From NCBI RefSeq assembly GCF_030053115.1, contig NZ_CP125619.1, positions 4,041,501 through 4,105,500 of the forward strand: a stretch of 64,000 bases of DNA, written 5' to 3'. Below are positions 61,001 to 64,000 of the stretch, one piece after another (within the stretch, counting starts at the first letter, position 1; every line of letters begins with the position of its first letter). The notes under the pieces were generated by a model. That model worked only from the letters and a program-made list of their open reading frames with translations, ran no database searches and had not been told where the DNA came from. Position numbers and translations under genes: made by a program. The stretch comes from Pseudomonas svalbardensis. GTDB taxonomy: Bacteria > Pseudomonadota > Gammaproteobacteria > Pseudomonadales > Pseudomonadaceae.

Positions 61001-62341
61001 ATGACGCTGCGCGTGTTGTTCCTGTTGATGCTGTGCGCCTGGCTGCCGCTGACGGCGTCGGCTGGCGCGTTGGCGACGCCCGAGTCTGGCCCGGTGCTGC
61101 GCATCCAGGGTTCCAACACCATTGGCGCGGCATTGGGCCCGGCGCTGGTTGAGGGGTTGATGCGCGAACAGGGCCTGCTCAAGGTTCACAGCGAGACCCC
61201 GGACAAAGCCAACGAACTGCGCGTCATCGGCGAAACCGTTCAGGGCCGCCGGGTCGCGGTGGACATTGCGGCCCACGGTTCCAGCACCGGTTTCACCGCC
61301 CTGAAAAGCGCCACCGCCGACCTCGCCGCCTCTTCGCGCCCGATCAAGGACAGCGAACGGGCAGATCTTGCGCGCTTGGGCGACTTTAAAAGCCCCGGCG
61401 CCGAGCAGGTCATCGCCATCGATGGCCTGGCGATCATCCTTCATCCGCAAAATCCGTTGAGTGAACTGAACACCGAACAACTGGCGCGAATCTTCAGCGG
61501 CGAGGCAAAAACCTGGGAAGAACTCGGCGGCACCGGTGGGACGATTCATCTCTATGCGCGGGATGACCAATCGGGCACCTATGACACGTTCAAGGAATTG
61601 GTCCTCAGCCGCCGTGGGAAAACGCTGAGCAGCGCTGCGAAACGTTTCGAATCCAGCGAGCAATTGTCCGACGCAGTCAGCCTCGACCCGCAAGGGATCG
61701 GCTTCATCGGCCTGCCTTACGTGCGTCAGGCTAAAGCCGTGGCGATTGCCGATGGCCAATCCCAAGCCATGCTGCCGCTCAACAGCCTGATTGCCACGGA
61801 AGACTATCCGTTGTCACGTCGGCTGTTCTTTTACTTGCCGCCCAATGGGAAAAACCCTTGGGTCGAAGCACTGGTGGCGTTCGCCCAAAGCAGCAAGGGT
61901 CAGGCGATTGTCGCGGCCAATGGTTTTATCGCCCAGACCGTCCAGGCCATGAGCGTCACACCGAATGCATTGATGCCAGAGGGTTATCAGGCGCTCAGCC
62001 GTCACGCCCAGCGACTGACAGTGAATTTCCGTTTCGAAGAAGGCAGTGCGACGCTGGACAATAAGGCCCGGCAGGACCTGTGGCGGGTGCTCGACTATAT
62101 AAAGCAGCGTGACAAGACCAATCGGCAGGTGACGCTGGTGGGGTTTGGCGACGCCAAAAGTGATCCGGCCCGCGCCGATCTGTTGTCGAAACTGCGCGCG
62201 ATGGCTGTGCGACGGGAACTGGTGAAACGCGGCGTGGTGTTTCGCGAGATTCGTGGTTTTGGCGCTGAAATGCCGGTGGCGGCCAATAGCGCGGATGAGG
62301 GGCGGATCAAGAATCGGCGGGTTGAGGTGTGGGTGTATTGA
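61001..62341 (+). CDS. PstS-like substrate-binding domain fused to OmpA-like domain
   Basis: 446 residues: signal peptide (1-21, LTASA-GAL), a phosphate-binding-protein-like (PBP-like_2) domain (about 30-290, with RIQGSNTIG, GSSTGF and DDQSGTYDTFKEL resembling the phosphate-contact segments of PstS), and a C-terminal OmpA domain (about 330-446) with GFGDAKSDPARADLLSKLRA and RIKNRRVEVWV, which normally grips peptidoglycan. No pst genes are nearby. A cell-wall-tethered oxyanion-binding protein is a fair guess; ligand unknown. Confidence 0.85.
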   Translation: MTLRVLFLLMLCAWLPLTASAGALATPESGPVLRIQGSNTIGAALGPALVEGLMREQGLLKVHSETPDKANELRVIGETVQGRRVAVDIAAHGSSTGFTALKSATADLAASSRPIKDSERADLARLGDFKSPGAEQVIAIDGLAIILHPQNPLSELNTEQLARIFSGEAKTWEELGGTGGTIHLYARDDQSGTYDTFKELVLSRRGKTLSSAAKRFESSEQLSDAVSLDPQGIGFIGLPYVRQAKAVAIADGQSQAMLPLNSLIATEDYPLSRRLFFYLPPNGKNPWVEALVAFAQSSKGQAIVAANGFIAQTVQAMSVTPNALMPEGYQALSRHAQRLTVNFRFEEGSATLDNKARQDLWRVLDYIKQRDKTNRQVTLVGFGDAKSDPARADLLSKLRAMAVRRELVKRGVVFREIRGFGAEMPVAANSADEGRIKNRRVEVWVY

Positions 62342-62343
62342 CG

Positions 62344-62357
62344 GTGTGTGTGTGTGT
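62344..62357 (+). repeat. GT dinucleotide tract, seven units
   Basis: Seven consecutive GT units directly after the PstS-OmpA stop codon and before the REP element. Length could vary by slippage, but it lies outside coding sequence. Confidence 0.9.
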
Positions 62358-62514
62358 GTAGCAGCTGTCGAGCTTGCGAGGCTGCGTTCGGACGCAGCAG
62401 TCGTGAAATCAGACGATGCGGTGTTTCAGGGAGACCGCACATACAGGTTTGACGACTGCTGCGTCCGAACGCGGCCCGAGCCGAACGCAGCCTCGCAAGC
62501 TCGAGAGCTGCTAC
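62356..62514. repeat. REP doublet, GTAGCAGCT family
   Basis: GTAGCAGCTGTCGAGCTTGC at the left and GCAAGCTCGAGAGCTGCTAC at the right, with inner complementary CTGCGTTCGG/CCGAACGCAG. Same family as 38817-38947 by its outer ends and inner core. Confidence 0.85.
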
Positions 62515-62524
62515 ACGGCGGAGA

Positions 62525-63043
62525 TCAGCCGAGCAGCTTCTGCAACTGCGCCGTGGTGTCCACCGCGCCCATCGTCTTGGCGGCATCCAGCGCAGAGACG
62601 CCATTGGCGTCTTTGGCTTTCGGGTCGGCGCCTTTGCTGATCAGGTAGTCCACGATTTCGACGCGATTGAACATCGCCGCCATCATCAGCGCAGTGCGAC
62701 CGTCGAAGGACGAACCCTCCACTTGCGCGCCGCCTTCAACCAGTGCCTTGACCACCGCCAGGTCACCCTTGAACGCCGCGCCGGCAATCGGGCTCTGGCC
62801 GTTGTCGTTGCGGATTTCCGGGTCGGCCTTGTGTTCGAGCAGGACTTTTACCGTCTCCACATGGCCGTGGTAAGCGGCCAGCATCAGCAAGGTGTCGCCC
62901 TTGTGGTTACGCAGATTCGGCGGCAGGCCCTTGGTCAACAGTGCAGCCATCATGGCCGCATCGCCCTCGCGCGCTTTGTTGAATACCTGTTCGGCAAATT
63001 CAGCGGCTTCTTCGGGGGTCATCTGGCGGCTTTGGTCTGACAT
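62525..63043 (-). CDS. ankyrin-repeat protein
   Basis: 172 residues with four or five ankyrin repeats from about residue 45 on (KGDTLLMLAAYHGHVETVKVLLEH, NGQSPIAGAAFKGDLAVVKAL, DGRTALMMAAMFNRVEIVDYL, NGVSALDAAKTMG). No signal peptide, so cytoplasmic; ankyrin repeats mediate protein contacts. GGAG seven bases before the ATG at 63043 supports the start. Partner unknown. Confidence 0.92.
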   Translation of the reverse strand: MSDQSRQMTPEEAAEFAEQVFNKAREGDAAMMAALLTKGLPPNLRNHKGDTLLMLAAYHGHVETVKVLLEHKADPEIRNDNGQSPIAGAAFKGDLAVVKALVEGGAQVEGSSFDGRTALMMAAMFNRVEIVDYLISKGADPKAKDANGVSALDAAKTMGAVDTTAQLQKLLG

Positions 63044-63154
63044 TGGGCACTCCACGTTCGGTTATTCGCAAAGCCGACAGTTTCCCGAGCAGCCCCGAGG
63101 CTGTCACTTCTTTTTTCTCATGGAAAGCCATAGCCACATTCAATAGCGCTGCAT

Positions 63155-64000
63155 TCAATAACGAAAAGCGCCGCCGTGAATATCCGCCAGCAACTGCGGA
63201 GTGACCTGCACGTAAGTCTGGGTTCCCGGTAACCAGGCGTAGATCGGGTCATCGCCGGTTTTGCCGGGGTCGAAGGCTTCGTCCTTGAGGCGGGTCTTCT
63301 GATATTTGAACGTGCCGGTGGTCTCCATTTTCACTTTCACCCGCAGGAACAACGGCACCGCATAGGCGGGCATTTGCTCGCGGGCGAAGGCCAGCAGTTC
63401 GCTGAAGTCCAGGGTCGCCAGGGACTCGGCTGGCGTAATCGCCGCCATCCCCGCACGCCCGTTGGTGTTGCGGATTTCCACGCCGTAGGCCACGGCTTCG
63501 GAAATATTCGGATGTTGCAGAAGGATGTTTTCGACCTCGGTGGTCGAGACGTTTTCACCCTTCCAGCGGAATGTATCTCCCAGGCGGTCGACAAACTGCG
63601 CGTGACCAAAACCGATGTTGCGCAGCAGGTCACCGGTATTGAAGTAACGGTCGCCCTTCTCGAACACGTCGTGCAGCACAACCTTTTCGGTCTTCTGCGG
63701 ATCGGTGTAGCCGTCGAGCGGTGCCTTGTCGTCGATCTTCGCCAGCAACAGCCCCTGCTCGCCTTTGGCAACCTTGCGCATGAAGCCCTTGGCATCCCGA
63801 ATCGGCGCACCGCTGTCGTGGTCGTACGCCGCCAACTCCCATGACATCAGGGAAAAACCGACGGTGTTATCAAAGTTGAGGATGTTGGTGAAGCCGATGT
63901 TGCCGTCGCTGGCGGCGTACAACTCGCAGATGTGATTCACCGCAAAACGTGTCTTGAACTCGCCCCACGCGCCGGGGCGCAGGCCATTGCCGATCATCTT
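63155..64000 (-). CDS. long-chain acyl-CoA synthetase, FATP type (partial, 5' end beyond window)
   Basis: The last 281 residues of an adenylate-forming enzyme. YFNTGDLLRNIGFGHAQFVDRLGDTFRWKGENVS is the hinge region with the FATP/very-long-chain acyl-CoA synthetase signature; the catalytic lysine region near the C-terminus is FKYQKTRLKDEAFDP. It activates fatty acids to CoA thioesters, possibly coupled to uptake. The frame is open to the window edge, so the N-terminal ATP-binding half lies outside. Confidence 0.9.
   Translation of the reverse strand, partial: KMIGNGLRPGAWGEFKTRFAVNHICELYAASDGNIGFTNILNFDNTVGFSLMSWELAAYDHDSGAPIRDAKGFMRKVAKGEQGLLLAKIDDKAPLDGYTDPQKTEKVVLHDVFEKGDRYFNTGDLLRNIGFGHAQFVDRLGDTFRWKGENVSTTEVENILLQHPNISEAVAYGVEIRNTNGRAGMAAITPAESLATLDFSELLAFAREQMPAYAVPLFLRVKVKMETTGTFKYQKTRLKDEAFDPGKTGDDPIYAWLPGTQTYVQVTPQLLADIHGGAFRY

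Overview
The window is GC-rich chromosomal DNA of a Pseudomonas, most likely from the P. fluorescens group. Three things point there: the gene order infA-clpA-clpS-cspD-icd-idh, then mnmA-hflD-purB, aceA and a 13-gene nuo operon with fused nuoCD; the family repeats of the GTGGGAGCGAGCCTGCTCGCGA type; and the protein sequences themselves. Nearly everything is core genome. There is no tRNA, rRNA, CRISPR array or prophage.

Layout. 1-7.8 kb: translation factor infA, the ClpA/ClpS proteolysis pair, cold-shock protein CspD, and two unrelated NADP-isocitrate dehydrogenases (dimeric icd, monomeric idh) transcribed away from each other. 7.9-13.4 kb: Nudix hydrolase, mnmA-hflD (overlapping), purB, a RoxA-type ribosomal oxygenase and an overlapping GNAT acetyltransferase. 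13.5-16.1 kb: a small exported secretin-N-domain protein, then isocitrate lyase aceA behind a palindrome, a good sigma-70 promoter and a long leader. 16.2-31.6 kb: complete respiratory complex I operon nuoA-N. 31.7-32.6 kb: a Phd/PIN toxin-antitoxin pair with a palindromic operator, sitting in the remains of another antitoxin gene.

32.6-40.8 kb: a six-gene ABC importer in exactly the glpSTPQUV order, read leftward from a sigma-54 promoter, with a divergent AcoR-like sigma-54 activator and an array of six TGAACAA-type repeats between them. The two ATPases carry complementary defects and should form one canonical and one degenerate ATP site. 40.9-48.7 kb: MFS transporter flanked by two copies of a ~175-bp palindromic repeat, cysS, glnS, ppiB-lpxH, and an IS3-family element that has split a third copy of the repeat. 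48.7-53.6 kb: marR-outer membrane factor-emrA-emrB tripartite efflux operon with two identical 12-bp palindromes placed on its promoter. 53.7-59.1 kb: tamA-tamB outer-membrane assembly pair. 59.2-64 kb: GNAT protein, exonuclease III, a PstS-like/OmpA fusion, an ankyrin protein and the 3' part of a FATP-type acyl-CoA synthetase cut by the window end.

Functional links: icd, idh and aceA form the isocitrate branch point, and nuo disposes of the NADH. No wholly new system is evident. The most unusual signals are the asymmetric ABC ATPase pair with its sigma-54/UAS control region, the twin efflux operators, the paired 13-bp repeats upstream of nuo, and the repeat family that flanks one gene and hosts the IS.
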